DNA from: a virus
IMG/VR virus record: IMGVR_UViG_3300021089_000283
Coordinates: 1-54,781 of that record
Direction: 5' to 3' (one strand)
DNA length: 54,781 nucleotides
The notes below the pieces were generated by a model that saw nothing but the letters and a program-made list of their open reading frames with translations, was not told the DNA's origin and searched no databases. The position numbers and the translations under genes are program-made. Positions 44,886-52,427 of the stretch are shown in pieces (positions within the stretch are counted from its first letter, which is position 1; every line of letters begins with the position of its first letter).

Positions 44886-45697
44886 ATATATTAGATTATA
44901 CTGACAAGCAGTTTAAAGAATTAGCAAAGAAAATTATTCAAGATGGTTCAGTAGTACTCCATGACCAAAACCTAACACGAGAACAACACGTTGAAGCATG
45001 TGCACGTTTTGGTGAACTCGAGAAACAAAGTTATTGGATGAATCCTAAAGACACCCCTGAAATTAGTATTGTATCTGGTCAAGTTGACAAAGAGGGTAAT
45101 GCTATTGGTATGTTCAGAGATCAGGAATTAGAGTGGCATGTTAATGGTGCAGGTAGACATAAGTTAACAGAATATTGTGTATCATTATATTGTGTAGAGG
45201 AATGTGTAGATACTGTATTATCAATATGTAATTGGACTGATATGTTTGCTGATCTATCCGAAGAACAAAAAGATTATTATAGAAGCATTGATGTTCATTT
45301 AGATGGAGCAGGTGTAAGCTTATGGCCCAATAGTAATTATAGAGGTAGAGAGGGTGAGTTTAATGTAAGCAATGAATATTATAAAGAAGTTATTCAAGAT
45401 GATGATAGACGACCACTTGTTGGTAAGCACCCAATAGATGGTAGAGAATATCTATATTTTCTAATTCAATATTTAAAAGAAGCATATATAGGTGATAAGC
45501 AATTAGACATCGATGAATTTTATGCTGACCTATGGCCGAAAGTATTTAGGTCGAAGTATATGTTTCATCATGTATTCAGGAGAGGTGACCTACTCTTTAT
45601 GGACCAATTACACACAATACATAGGAGATCGCCGATACACTTTATGGACAGAATGTTATGGAGGACAGCGTTTGACTACTCAAATATTAAATTTTAG
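44879..45697 (+). CDS. TauD/TfdA-like oxygenase B, His-x-Asn variant
   Basis: 272 residues from the ATG at 44879 (MVNILDYTDKQF). Iron-site segment LEWHVNGAGRHK with H87 and N89, distal GDLLFMDQLHTIHRRSP with H248 and the WRTAFDY arginine. Between them are the family-specific CVEECVDTVLSICNWTD and RRPLVGKHPIDGREYLYF blocks. It is the first of three tandem paralogues. The FDYSN stretch that closes the protein is reused in another frame as the start region of the next gene. Confidence 0.8.
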   Translation: MVNILDYTDKQFKELAKKIIQDGSVVLHDQNLTREQHVEACARFGELEKQSYWMNPKDTPEISIVSGQVDKEGNAIGMFRDQELEWHVNGAGRHKLTEYCVSLYCVEECVDTVLSICNWTDMFADLSEEQKDYYRSIDVHLDGAGVSLWPNSNYRGREGEFNVSNEYYKEVIQDDDRRPLVGKHPIDGREYLYFLIQYLKEAYIGDKQLDIDEFYADLWPKVFRSKYMFHHVFRRGDLLFMDQLHTIHRRSPIHFMDRMLWRTAFDYSNIKF

Positions 45698-46502
45698 TGA
45701 TGAACAATTAAAAGACTTAGCTGAAGAACTTATTGCAAAGGGCCATGTTATACTTTACGATCAGGTTATGACCATGGACCAATATGTTGAAGTGTGTAAT
45801 CGCATAGGTAATTGTGAGTATTATAATTACTTTATGAATCCACCTGAAAGGCCAGAGATTAGTTTTGTGTCAGGTGAGAGAGATGAGAACGGTAAAGTCT
45901 TAGGTGTCTTTGGTGATAGCGAATTACAGTGGCATGCAAATGGTGTAGCTCGTCATAAGTTTGACCAAATAATTGTATCATTATATTGTGTAGAGGAATG
46001 TATAGACACAGTGCTTTCTATATGTAATCAATGTGATGCGTTTGCTGAATTATCTGAAAGAGATAAGGAAAGATTTAGAAAGATTGATATACAGCTTGAT
46101 GATAAAAAAGATGCTATATATAAAATGTCTGACCATGATTTACCTGATCATCCAGCAAGAGAACGTGAAATTAAAACTGGCGCTGAATTTTATAAAGAAG
46201 ATATAGATAGACGGCCTTTAGTAGGTAAGCATCCGATAGATGGTAGAGAATATTTATATTTTATGGTACCATATATAGTTGGTGCATTTGAGAATGGAGA
46301 ACGAATTAATCATGAAGCTTTATATGAAGAACTATGGGAAAAGTTATTTAATTCAAGAAATATGAAACATCATGTATTTAGGAAAGGCGATTTATTGCTT
46401 ATGGACCAGTTACATACAACTCATAGGAGATCGCCCGTTAAAAGAAAAATAAGAAAATTATGGAGGTGTGCATTTGACTATTCAAATATCGACTTTACCT
46501 AG
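45672..46502 (+). CDS. TauD/TfdA-like oxygenase C, His-x-Asn variant, TTG start
   Basis: 276 residues from the TTG at 45672, chosen because GGAGGA stands six bases upstream and because alignment with paralogue B begins there (TTQILNFSDEQLKDLAEEL against VNILDYTDKQFKELAKKI). The ATG much further upstream would add 53 residues read from the wrong frame of gene B. Iron site LQWHANGVARHK with H88 and N90, distal H251. About 75% of the core blocks are shared with gene B by eye. Confidence 0.8.
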   Translation: MTTQILNFSDEQLKDLAEELIAKGHVILYDQVMTMDQYVEVCNRIGNCEYYNYFMNPPERPEISFVSGERDENGKVLGVFGDSELQWHANGVARHKFDQIIVSLYCVEECIDTVLSICNQCDAFAELSERDKERFRKIDIQLDDKKDAIYKMSDHDLPDHPAREREIKTGAEFYKEDIDRRPLVGKHPIDGREYLYFMVPYIVGAFENGERINHEALYEELWEKLFNSRNMKHHVFRKGDLLLMDQLHTTHRRSPVKRKIRKLWRCAFDYSNIDFT

Positions 46503-47265
46503 AGATAGACTTAAGTGGGAACTAACTAAAACCCAAATAGCAGGTCATAGTATATGGTATGACCAAGGATTAGATGCTAATGGTTTAACAGAATTCATGA
46601 ATTCAATTGGTGAATGTGAATGCCCTGACCTATTCATGAACCCTAAGAATACACCTGAGATCTTTATAGTCACTGGTAAGAAGGATAAGCATGGTAAGAA
46701 GCTTGGCATGTTTGGTGATACTGAACTTGGTTGGCACTCTAATGGTAACTCAAGACACAACGTTGATAAAATATTAATTGCTTTATATTGCGTTGAAGAA
46801 GATGATAATACTTGTTTGTCTATATGTAATACAACTCGACCATTCCAGGCTTTAACAGATGAACAACAAGAATACTATAGAGATATTACAATTAAACTCA
46901 AATTTAAAAATAATACTATATATAATTTAGAAGAAGGTGATCCAGAATTAGAATTCATGGAAGCTAGCAAAGGATCTATACGTAAATTAATAGGTAGGCA
47001 TCCACATACTGGCCAAGAGTATTTCTATTTTCCATATCATTTTATAGAGAGAGTTTGGTATAAGAAAAAGAAAATTGACGGTAATAAACTTATACAAGAG
47101 TTGAAGCAGGTTATATTTAAATCACAATACCAAACACATCACATATTTAAAAAGGGCGATCTATTATTAATGGATCAATTTACTTCGTTACATAGGAGGA
47201 CTCCAGTGTATGACAATAATAGATTACTATGGAGAGTTGCCTGTGACTATAGGAAGATAATGTGA
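46474..47265 (+). CDS. TauD/TfdA-like oxygenase D, His-x-Asn variant, TTG start
   Basis: 263 residues from the TTG at 46474, seven bases after GGAGG; a GTG at 46468 lies only one base after that ribosome binding site and is less likely. Iron site LGWHSNGNSRHN with H88 and N90, distal TSLHRRTPV with H240, then LLWRVACDY. It is the most diverged of the three tandem copies. Its 5' overlap with gene C repeats the arrangement between genes B and C almost base for base. Confidence 0.78.
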   Translation: MTIQISTLPRDRLKWELTKTQIAGHSIWYDQGLDANGLTEFMNSIGECECPDLFMNPKNTPEIFIVTGKKDKHGKKLGMFGDTELGWHSNGNSRHNVDKILIALYCVEEDDNTCLSICNTTRPFQALTDEQQEYYRDITIKLKFKNNTIYNLEEGDPELEFMEASKGSIRKLIGRHPHTGQEYFYFPYHFIERVWYKKKKIDGNKLIQELKQVIFKSQYQTHHIFKKGDLLLMDQFTSLHRRTPVYDNNRLLWRVACDYRKIM

Positions 47266-47927
47266 AAAAAATAGTTGCTGTAGCATTTAGTTATGCAGAA
47301 AATTCTATGAACATGAGAGGCTTAACCCTCATGGATGAATTGTTATTTTTTGATGGCCAATATGATATGAATGATTTTAATATGCCTCTTTGTAATTCAA
47401 ATAAATCAGATGGAAATGTTCCAGAAGGTGTGAATAAATTCATAAAGGTTATGAGAGATGCTGACATATTAGTGTTTGCTATACCTGAAGCTACAGGACA
47501 TTATGCGGCTGCGTTCAAGAATGCAATGGATTGGTTAATATGTGAGTCTAAGTTTAATAGTGATATTGCAGTTGATGGTGCATTTTATAATAAACCAGTA
47601 TGGGTTGTAACATTCACTCCTGTGATTCCCGCGGTAACTCCGGGTGAAAGTTATGAGATAGGTGCTGGAGGCCGACACTTTGAAATGACAAGACACCTAT
47701 TAAATGAGAAGATGGGTGGAGCTGTGCATCAAGAGATGTTTGTGTTTAATGATGGATGGCAACATTGCAGACCAGGAAATGTTGATTGGGTAAGAGATGC
47801 TTGTAATGAAATACTAAGAGCAATAGATTTTGATCCTGGTGAAAGGGCACCATCATATTCTATGAAGGATAGACCAGTAAAGTGGCTTAAACGATACGAA
47901 GAGTGGGATGCTTCATGGAAGGAATAG
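47262..47927 (+). CDS. NAD(P)H-dependent FMN reductase-like flavoprotein
   Basis: 221 residues, starting at a GTG that overlaps the upstream stop (GTGA). Flavodoxin-like fold: KKIVAVAFSYAENSMN at the start for the phosphate loop, ADILVFAIPEATGHYAAAFKNAMDWL (about 70-95), the hallmark of this family, and KPVWVVTFTP (about 115-124). Such enzymes use NAD(P)H to reduce FMN or pass electrons on. In this setting it could supply electrons to the radical SAM clusters or reduce a small molecule. No separate flavodoxin or ferredoxin gene is visible. Confidence 0.78.
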   Translation: MKKIVAVAFSYAENSMNMRGLTLMDELLFFDGQYDMNDFNMPLCNSNKSDGNVPEGVNKFIKVMRDADILVFAIPEATGHYAAAFKNAMDWLICESKFNSDIAVDGAFYNKPVWVVTFTPVIPAVTPGESYEIGAGGRHFEMTRHLLNEKMGGAVHQEMFVFNDGWQHCRPGNVDWVRDACNEILRAIDFDPGERAPSYSMKDRPVKWLKRYEEWDASWKE

Positions 47928-48493
47928 CCGAATACATTAATGTCGATTATAATAAAGAGTATCTAATACGAAAGCATAACGATGCGCGCGGTGCACATGG
48001 TAAAGAGTATATCGAATGTGGAACCGAATCTCATATCCTTAGAGATAACCCAGACTATTACAGACAATGGGATCATATACTTACAATCATGTGTGGTGTT
48101 CATATAGGTATGTGCGAACATGGTACAGGTTTTAATTTAAATGGAACTCTAAAAGCCGGGGTACCGCCCCATATAGATTTTGATGATAGAGAAGGTAATG
48201 GATTTAATTTATTATTACCTATGTTTGGTATAGCTAAGATTAATATATACGAAACCATACCTAGTCAATTAGAATTTAGACATGGCATGACCCATTGGAA
48301 TATGTTACAAGATAAATATCCACCAAGAAAGATAGGTGAAATAGTTGTAGATAAGCCTGTCTTATTAGATACAATGTACTTACATGATGTACAAGTAATC
48401 GATGCGCCTCGTGCAATATTTTGTGTTGCTTGGAGAGGTATAAATAAGACATATAATGAATTTAAAGACCATGCCGAAAAAACACTTACCTGA
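47915..48493 (+). CDS. 2OG-Fe(II) oxygenase-like cupin protein
   Basis: 192 residues from the ATG at 47915 (MEGIAEYINVD); a GTG at 47903 is less likely. Barrel features: GVPPHIDFDDREGNGFNLLLP with canonical H86-x-D88, DTMYLHDVQVI with H157, and APRAIFCVAWRG as the arginine strand. The layout is that of phage-encoded hydroxylases with a cupin core. It overlaps the FMN-reductase-like gene by 13 bases. A late promoter lies near its 3' end. Confidence 0.68.
   Translation: MEGIAEYINVDYNKEYLIRKHNDARGAHGKEYIECGTESHILRDNPDYYRQWDHILTIMCGVHIGMCEHGTGFNLNGTLKAGVPPHIDFDDREGNGFNLLLPMFGIAKINIYETIPSQLEFRHGMTHWNMLQDKYPPRKIGEIVVDKPVLLDTMYLHDVQVIDAPRAIFCVAWRGINKTYNEFKDHAEKTLT
48439..48446 (+). promoter_or_regulatory. 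Probable intragenic T4-type late promoter
   Basis: Exact TATAAATA within the end of the upstream gene, 9 bases before an ATG at 48456 and 24 before the ATG at 48471. Its placement just ahead of the methyltransferase gene makes it a better candidate than the other intragenic copies. Confidence 0.5.
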
Positions 48494-49895
48494 TCCAGAA
48501 AAGTATGAGCTAGGCGAGCCATATACCCATCTAGGAATACCATTCCCAAGGTTACCTGCTACCTTTGAAAAGAATTCAGTTCCATTAAAAGAAGATTACA
48601 AAATGAGATCTATGGATTACTTAGATACTCCTGAAGCTTATTCGTTATTTGAAAAGCAAGCTGACCTTATAATTGAAAATGGTTGGAAGGGTATTATTGA
48701 TGTTGGTTGTAGACATGGTCCAGTAGTTGATATATTAATGGATAAAGGATATACTGATTTCAACTATATGGGATTTGATACATCTGCTCAACCTATTGAA
48801 TATGCTCAAGAGACATGGCAAGAGTTTGATAATATAGAATATCGTGTTATGTCTTGGAATGAATTTGCGCCAGCTGGTGCAAGCAAAGGTCATAAGCAGC
48901 TTGGTCAAAACAATAAGAAAGAAACTGATGAGGAATGGTGGTCTAGAGCCGGTGTTAAATTCAAAGTAGACTTCCATGTTGATGTTATGATATGGTCAGG
49001 CGTTTTATTATATGAACCAACATATCATTTATGGTTCTTTCATAATATGCATAATGCGTATGGTGCACAAAATGCAATTATACAAGAACCTTTAAAAGAC
49101 CAAAGGCCAGAATGCTGGAGAGAAGATTTAGAATTAAATACTATTGAGCATAGACTTCATATGTATAAAACTAAATATTATGAATATGAATCTTGGGAAT
49201 TTGATTTAGATATATTTAGTGGTAGAAGAATAATATCACGTGTTAAATTATGGCAGGATGGTGATTCTAAATGGGAAGATTGGGTAGATACTCATGGTCA
49301 GCTAGCCGCTAATCCACACACTGAGATACTTCCATCAGGCTATAAAGTAATACCATATATATTTCGAGGTAAATTAAATTTTGAATTAAGCCAAAGGGAT
49401 CAGACTTTATGTCAAGTAGCTTTAGAGAAAATGTTTAAAGAGAGACATAGTCATAGGTTAGCAGATAATTATAGCAGAGATAAATTGCATTTAGGCAAAA
49501 TGTATATGTACAACTTTGTATTTGATGGTGATGAACCAGTCTTCTGCTCGGGTGTACAAAATGTTACTGATAAAGTTGTTAGAGTATTCTCTAGATACTT
49601 TGCTTTTGAAAAGTATAAGACAGATGGCACCACACTATTAGAGAAGAATGACAACTTTGAAGAATTACAATATGCTATGCATTGGATCCGTGATAGAATT
49701 ATATTTTGGAGTAGAGATAAATCTCCTAAGTTCTTTGAAAGGTTAAAAGTTAAAAATGAATTGTTTTCAGAGTGGACTGTACATCCTACAAAGATTAATA
49801 TAATCTATCCTAATAATGAACAATATATATTTTATACACCAAAGGTTCCAGCTGAATGGTGGAAAAATGGTAACTATGATGGATTTTTTAAATGA
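48471..49895 (+). CDS. Class I SAM methyltransferase-like protein with C-terminal extension
   Basis: 474 residues from the ATG at 48471 (an ATG at 48456 would add five). Motif I is IIDVGCRHGPVVDIL (about 75-89), followed by YMGFDTSAQPIEYAQE with the acidic residue after strand 2 and VDVMIWSGVLLYEPTYH (about 159-175) as motif IV and beyond. Residues 230-474 form an extra Trp/Tyr-rich region without a recognised signature. The acceptor is unknown. The stop overlaps the next ATG by four bases. Confidence 0.72.
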   Translation: MPKKHLPDPEKYELGEPYTHLGIPFPRLPATFEKNSVPLKEDYKMRSMDYLDTPEAYSLFEKQADLIIENGWKGIIDVGCRHGPVVDILMDKGYTDFNYMGFDTSAQPIEYAQETWQEFDNIEYRVMSWNEFAPAGASKGHKQLGQNNKKETDEEWWSRAGVKFKVDFHVDVMIWSGVLLYEPTYHLWFFHNMHNAYGAQNAIIQEPLKDQRPECWREDLELNTIEHRLHMYKTKYYEYESWEFDLDIFSGRRIISRVKLWQDGDSKWEDWVDTHGQLAANPHTEILPSGYKVIPYIFRGKLNFELSQRDQTLCQVALEKMFKERHSHRLADNYSRDKLHLGKMYMYNFVFDGDEPVFCSGVQNVTDKVVRVFSRYFAFEKYKTDGTTLLEKNDNFEELQYAMHWIRDRIIFWSRDKSPKFFERLKVKNELFSEWTVHPTKINIIYPNNEQYIFYTPKVPAEWWKNGNYDGFFK

Positions 49896-50953
49896 AGTTC
49901 TATGTTAACGGCACCCGTCGAGGGTTAGGCAAATATATCTATGATAGATTGAATGTAGTCGAGACTCTTGAAGAATGTGATGTATTCATTAATTGTAAGC
50001 ATGATGGATTCCTTCAGGTGGACTTATTATATAAAGCTTGTGAATTAGGCAAGAGAGTTATCAACATAGGTTCATATGCATCTGACTGGATATTCCATCC
50101 ACAACAAAAGAAATATACTTATGCTATTGAGAAGAAAGCATTAAGAGATGCTAACTCACAACTGTTTGATAATGGTTATAATACTACATGTTTAAACTTA
50201 GGTTATTTGGATAGTGAGAGTGTAGAACATATCACATCAAATAAGATGACACATAGATCTGTTGTAAATAATATTGAATGGATACTCACACATCCTCATC
50301 GTGTAAAAGAAATAACTATAACACCTAATGAATCAAAGAAAGAAAATAAGTACAATGACCAGGTCGTTAAAGAAATAGGAACTCTAGCATATGATGAACG
50401 TATAACAATATCAGATAACCTACGTGACTATTCAACCATGTATGCTAACTGTTATAAACAATTACACCAGTTCGGTCAATATGATTTAGAAAAGGTTAGA
50501 GCTGAAGTAGCTGTGTTATTAGAGGCACATGAATTACATGATAATCAAATTATGTTACAATCATTGGATGGTAAAGACTTCTATACTGGTATCACTCAAG
50601 TAAGTAAGATCCCTGAGGGTATAGTTGAGAATGATTTTGATAAGCTCAACGTTCATGAGGATTCAGAGATAGCTAGATTCATAAATGATTTAGGTATAAC
50701 AAGGGCAAGATTACTTGTCTTACCTGAGAAAACTTGTTATACATTCCATTTTGATCCGACTTCACGAATACATTTAGTGGTAAAAACAAATGAATGGGCC
50801 TTTATGGCTGATGAAAAGTGGAGATTATTCCATATGCCTGATGATGGTTATCCATGGTATGTTGACACTACATATCCACACACCGCAATTAACTCAGCAC
50901 TTGAAGACCGCATACATATAATGGGTCGTGCACCGCAAAAACCTTATAAATAG
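49892..50953 (+). CDS. Fusion of SDR-like domain and aspartyl/asparaginyl-hydroxylase-like domain
   Basis: 353 residues with two parts. Residues 1-130 look like a short-chain dehydrogenase: a G-x-x-x-G-x-G-type loop (NGTRRGLGKYI), DVFINCKHDG, VINIGSYASDW and a Y-x-x-x-K pair (YAIEKK). Residues 225-353 are a cupin-type oxygenase: ITRARLLVLPEKTCYTFHFDP with H286-x-D288, SRIHLVVKTN with R292, DTTYPHTAIN with H330, and EDRIHIMG as the final arginine strand. The oxygenase half matches stand-alone proteins I know from marine T4-like phages; the fusion to an SDR is new to me. It is the last gene of the oxygenase operon. Confidence 0.7.
   Translation: MKFYVNGTRRGLGKYIYDRLNVVETLEECDVFINCKHDGFLQVDLLYKACELGKRVINIGSYASDWIFHPQQKKYTYAIEKKALRDANSQLFDNGYNTTCLNLGYLDSESVEHITSNKMTHRSVVNNIEWILTHPHRVKEITITPNESKKENKYNDQVVKEIGTLAYDERITISDNLRDYSTMYANCYKQLHQFGQYDLEKVRAEVAVLLEAHELHDNQIMLQSLDGKDFYTGITQVSKIPEGIVENDFDKLNVHEDSEIARFINDLGITRARLLVLPEKTCYTFHFDPTSRIHLVVKTNEWAFMADEKWRLFHMPDDGYPWYVDTTYPHTAINSALEDRIHIMGRAPQKPYK
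50945..50952 (+). promoter_or_regulatory. T4-type late promoter, predicted leaderless
   Basis: Exact TATAAATA overlapping the end of the SDR fusion gene and ending five bases before the ATG at 50958. This also fixes the start of the lipoprotein gene, since an in-frame codon at 50928 would lie upstream of the promoter. Confidence 0.8.
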
Positions 50954-50957
50954 AAAT

Positions 50958-51404
50958 ATGATTGAGAAAATACTAGCGGGGACTCTCGCACTTTCGGTAG
51001 GTGGATGTAGCATGTTAGGCGGTTTCAACGCACTAGATCCCAAAAACCTTATTAAGACAGCAGCAACAACTGGTGTCACATACGTAATAGCAGGCCCCTT
51101 AGCAGCCGCGGGCAATGCTGCAACATCTATAGCAGTTGATTCAGTTCTACCTGATGACAAACCTGCAATAGGTGATATTGAGGCTGGAAACGAAGAACAA
51201 TTGAGGGCATATATGTTTCAAAACCTAACACAAACAGTACTATACGCGGTAATCGGATTCTTAATATTTACTAATGTTGTTGGACCATGGGCTGCACAGC
51301 GTAGAGCAAAGAGAAAAGCTGAGCAAGTAGCAGAAGACCAACGTCGTAAAGATAAATATGACGCAATGAAAGCTGAATTAACTGCGCGTCGAAATAAAGA
51401 ATAG
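50958..51404 (+). CDS. Membrane lipoprotein with C-terminal TM and basic coiled coil
   Basis: 148 residues from the ATG at 50958. The N-terminus MIEKILAGTLALSVGGCSM is a lipoprotein signal with lipobox V-G-G-C (Cys17). A Gly/Ala-rich stretch follows (about 33-60: TTGVTYVIAGPLAAAGNAA), then a transmembrane segment (about 96-114: TVLYAVIGFLIFTNVVGPW), then a Lys/Arg/Glu-rich helix to the end. Lipid anchor plus downstream membrane span could suit a lysis (holin- or spanin-type) or envelope-interaction role, but no lysis gene is next to it. It is not like known spanins in layout. Confidence 0.6.
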   Translation: MIEKILAGTLALSVGGCSMLGGFNALDPKNLIKTAATTGVTYVIAGPLAAAGNAATSIAVDSVLPDDKPAIGDIEAGNEEQLRAYMFQNLTQTVLYAVIGFLIFTNVVGPWAAQRRAKRKAEQVAEDQRRKDKYDAMKAELTARRNKE

Positions 51405-51412
51405 TATAAATA
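51405..51412 (+). promoter_or_regulatory. T4-type late promoter with long leader
   Basis: Exact TATAAATA one base after the lipoprotein stop. The next ATG is 109 bases away and preceded by AAGGAG. Confidence 0.75.
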
Positions 51413-51521
51413 TACTTGTAAGTAAGCGAGAATATCGAAATAGTCAGTAACACGGAGAGACACTCCAGATCGATCGGTTATGATTGCAATCTTACGTTTT
51501 TTTTAACTTAAGGAGAAGTAT
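51413..51521 (+). other. 109-base leader with short inverted repeats
   Basis: The non-coding stretch between late promoter and nitroreductase start holds a GGAG/CTCC hairpin (near 51454-51468), a CGATCGATCG palindrome region, and GTAAG near 51419 that can pair with CTTAC near 51495, closing a ~75-base element. It ends in a T-run and TTAAGGAGAA. It is the longest intergenic region in the window. It may be a structured 5' leader or small RNA; no known riboswitch is recognised. Confidence 0.35.
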
Positions 51522-52220
51522 ATGTTTAGACAAATGATTAAGAAGTCTATCCAAAAATCTCAGCATTGCAATCGCAACTGGGATTTAACACAAGAGATGC
51601 CTCAGGCAGATATCGATCTTATGATTGAAGCTGCTACACAGTGTCCTACTAAGCAAAACCTTAACCACTATAAAACCCACGTAATAACAGACCGTGCTAT
51701 AATCGAACAGATTGAAGCTGCGACTGCTATTCCTGATTTTGGTTCTGAAGACAATGACTTCAGAGGCTATGATGGCGTTCAGGGTTATGATGGAGGTTTT
51801 GGTCCAACTAACTCACAACTATCTGCTCATGCAGTCTTCGCGTTTGTTGAAGATGAGCCATGGCAAATGGGTGAGGAAGTTCGTGAGCCTTCAGAGTCTA
51901 CTAAGACTATGCATGGCAAAACAGGTGACGGCAAATTGGCTGAGTCTTATAAAGAAGACAGAGACCAAGCTGTTGGTATTGCTGCAGGATATTTAAACCT
52001 AGTATCAACTATGATGGGTTATTCTACTGGTTGTTGCAAGTGTTTTCATATGGACAAAGTTAACAAAGCATTGGGAGTACCGGAAGGTAAGAACACTGTA
52101 TTGTTAATGGGTATTGGTATTGCTGATCCTAGTCGTCAAAGACAGGAACATCATTCTGATGCAAGCTTTAGCTTCGGTTCTCATAAGAATATGAGAAAGT
52201 TCGAAACTCACTACGCTTAA
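51522..52220 (+). CDS. Nitroreductase-like flavoprotein
   Basis: 232 residues, with AAGGAGAAG as ribosome binding site. The N-terminus has the FMN-binding R-x-W pattern (NRNWDLTQEMPQADIDLMIEAA) followed by TQCPTKQNLNHYKTHVI (about 44-60), and later GIAAGYLNLVSTMMGYSTG (about 151-169) and NTVLLMGIGIAD (about 192-203), the order found in nitroreductases. These bind FMN and use NAD(P)H to reduce nitro groups, quinones or other compounds. It lies apart from the oxygenase operon, with its own promoter and terminator, so it may have an independent role. Confidence 0.78.
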   Translation: MFRQMIKKSIQKSQHCNRNWDLTQEMPQADIDLMIEAATQCPTKQNLNHYKTHVITDRAIIEQIEAATAIPDFGSEDNDFRGYDGVQGYDGGFGPTNSQLSAHAVFAFVEDEPWQMGEEVREPSESTKTMHGKTGDGKLAESYKEDRDQAVGIAAGYLNLVSTMMGYSTGCCKCFHMDKVNKALGVPEGKNTVLLMGIGIADPSRQRQEHHSDASFSFGSHKNMRKFETHYA

Positions 52221-52230
52221 ACAGTAACAC

Positions 52231-52258
52231 AAAGCCAGCTTCGGCTGGCTTTTTTTTT
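52231..52258 (+). terminator. Intrinsic terminator after nitroreductase gene
   Basis: An AAAGCCAGC stem, TTCG loop and GCTGGCTTT stem run into nine or more T. It lies ten bases after the stop. A late promoter follows within four bases, as at 25120-25155. Confidence 0.95.
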
Positions 52259-52261
52259 CTC

Positions 52262-52269
52262 TATAAATA
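52262..52269 (+). promoter_or_regulatory. T4-type late promoter, predicted leaderless
   Basis: Exact TATAAATA directly behind the terminator and ending five bases before the ATG at 52275. No ribosome binding site. Confidence 0.8.
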
Positions 52270-52274
52270 ATAAT

Positions 52275-52427
52275 ATGAATCATATCACTAGTCGTAATAT
52301 AGATAAGAAAGTACAATTAAAAAAGTTAAAAGAAAAACTACATGTTGCTGGACATGATAGAAGCAACAAAAAAGTTAACATGGTAAAAGCCTTAAAAAAT
52401 TTAATGAAGAGGGAAAAAAGAAAATGA
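52275..52427 (+). CDS. Small basic protein (50 residues)
   Basis: A short gene beginning MNHITSRNIDKKVQLKKL and ending MKREKRK, with 15 Lys, 4 Arg and little acid, predicted helical. The ATG sits exactly five bases after a late promoter, and the stop overlaps the next ATG (ATGA), so both ends are supported by context. The charge suggests DNA or RNA binding, or a small regulator; nothing more can be said. Confidence 0.65.
   Translation: MNHITSRNIDKKVQLKKLKEKLHVAGHDRSNKKVNMVKALKNLMKREKRK

Noticed and set aside
45513-45671. A 53-residue N-terminal extension of TauD-like gene C
   Set aside because: It is read from another frame of gene B, has no counterpart in the paralogues, and a well-placed ribosome binding site precedes the TTG at 45672.
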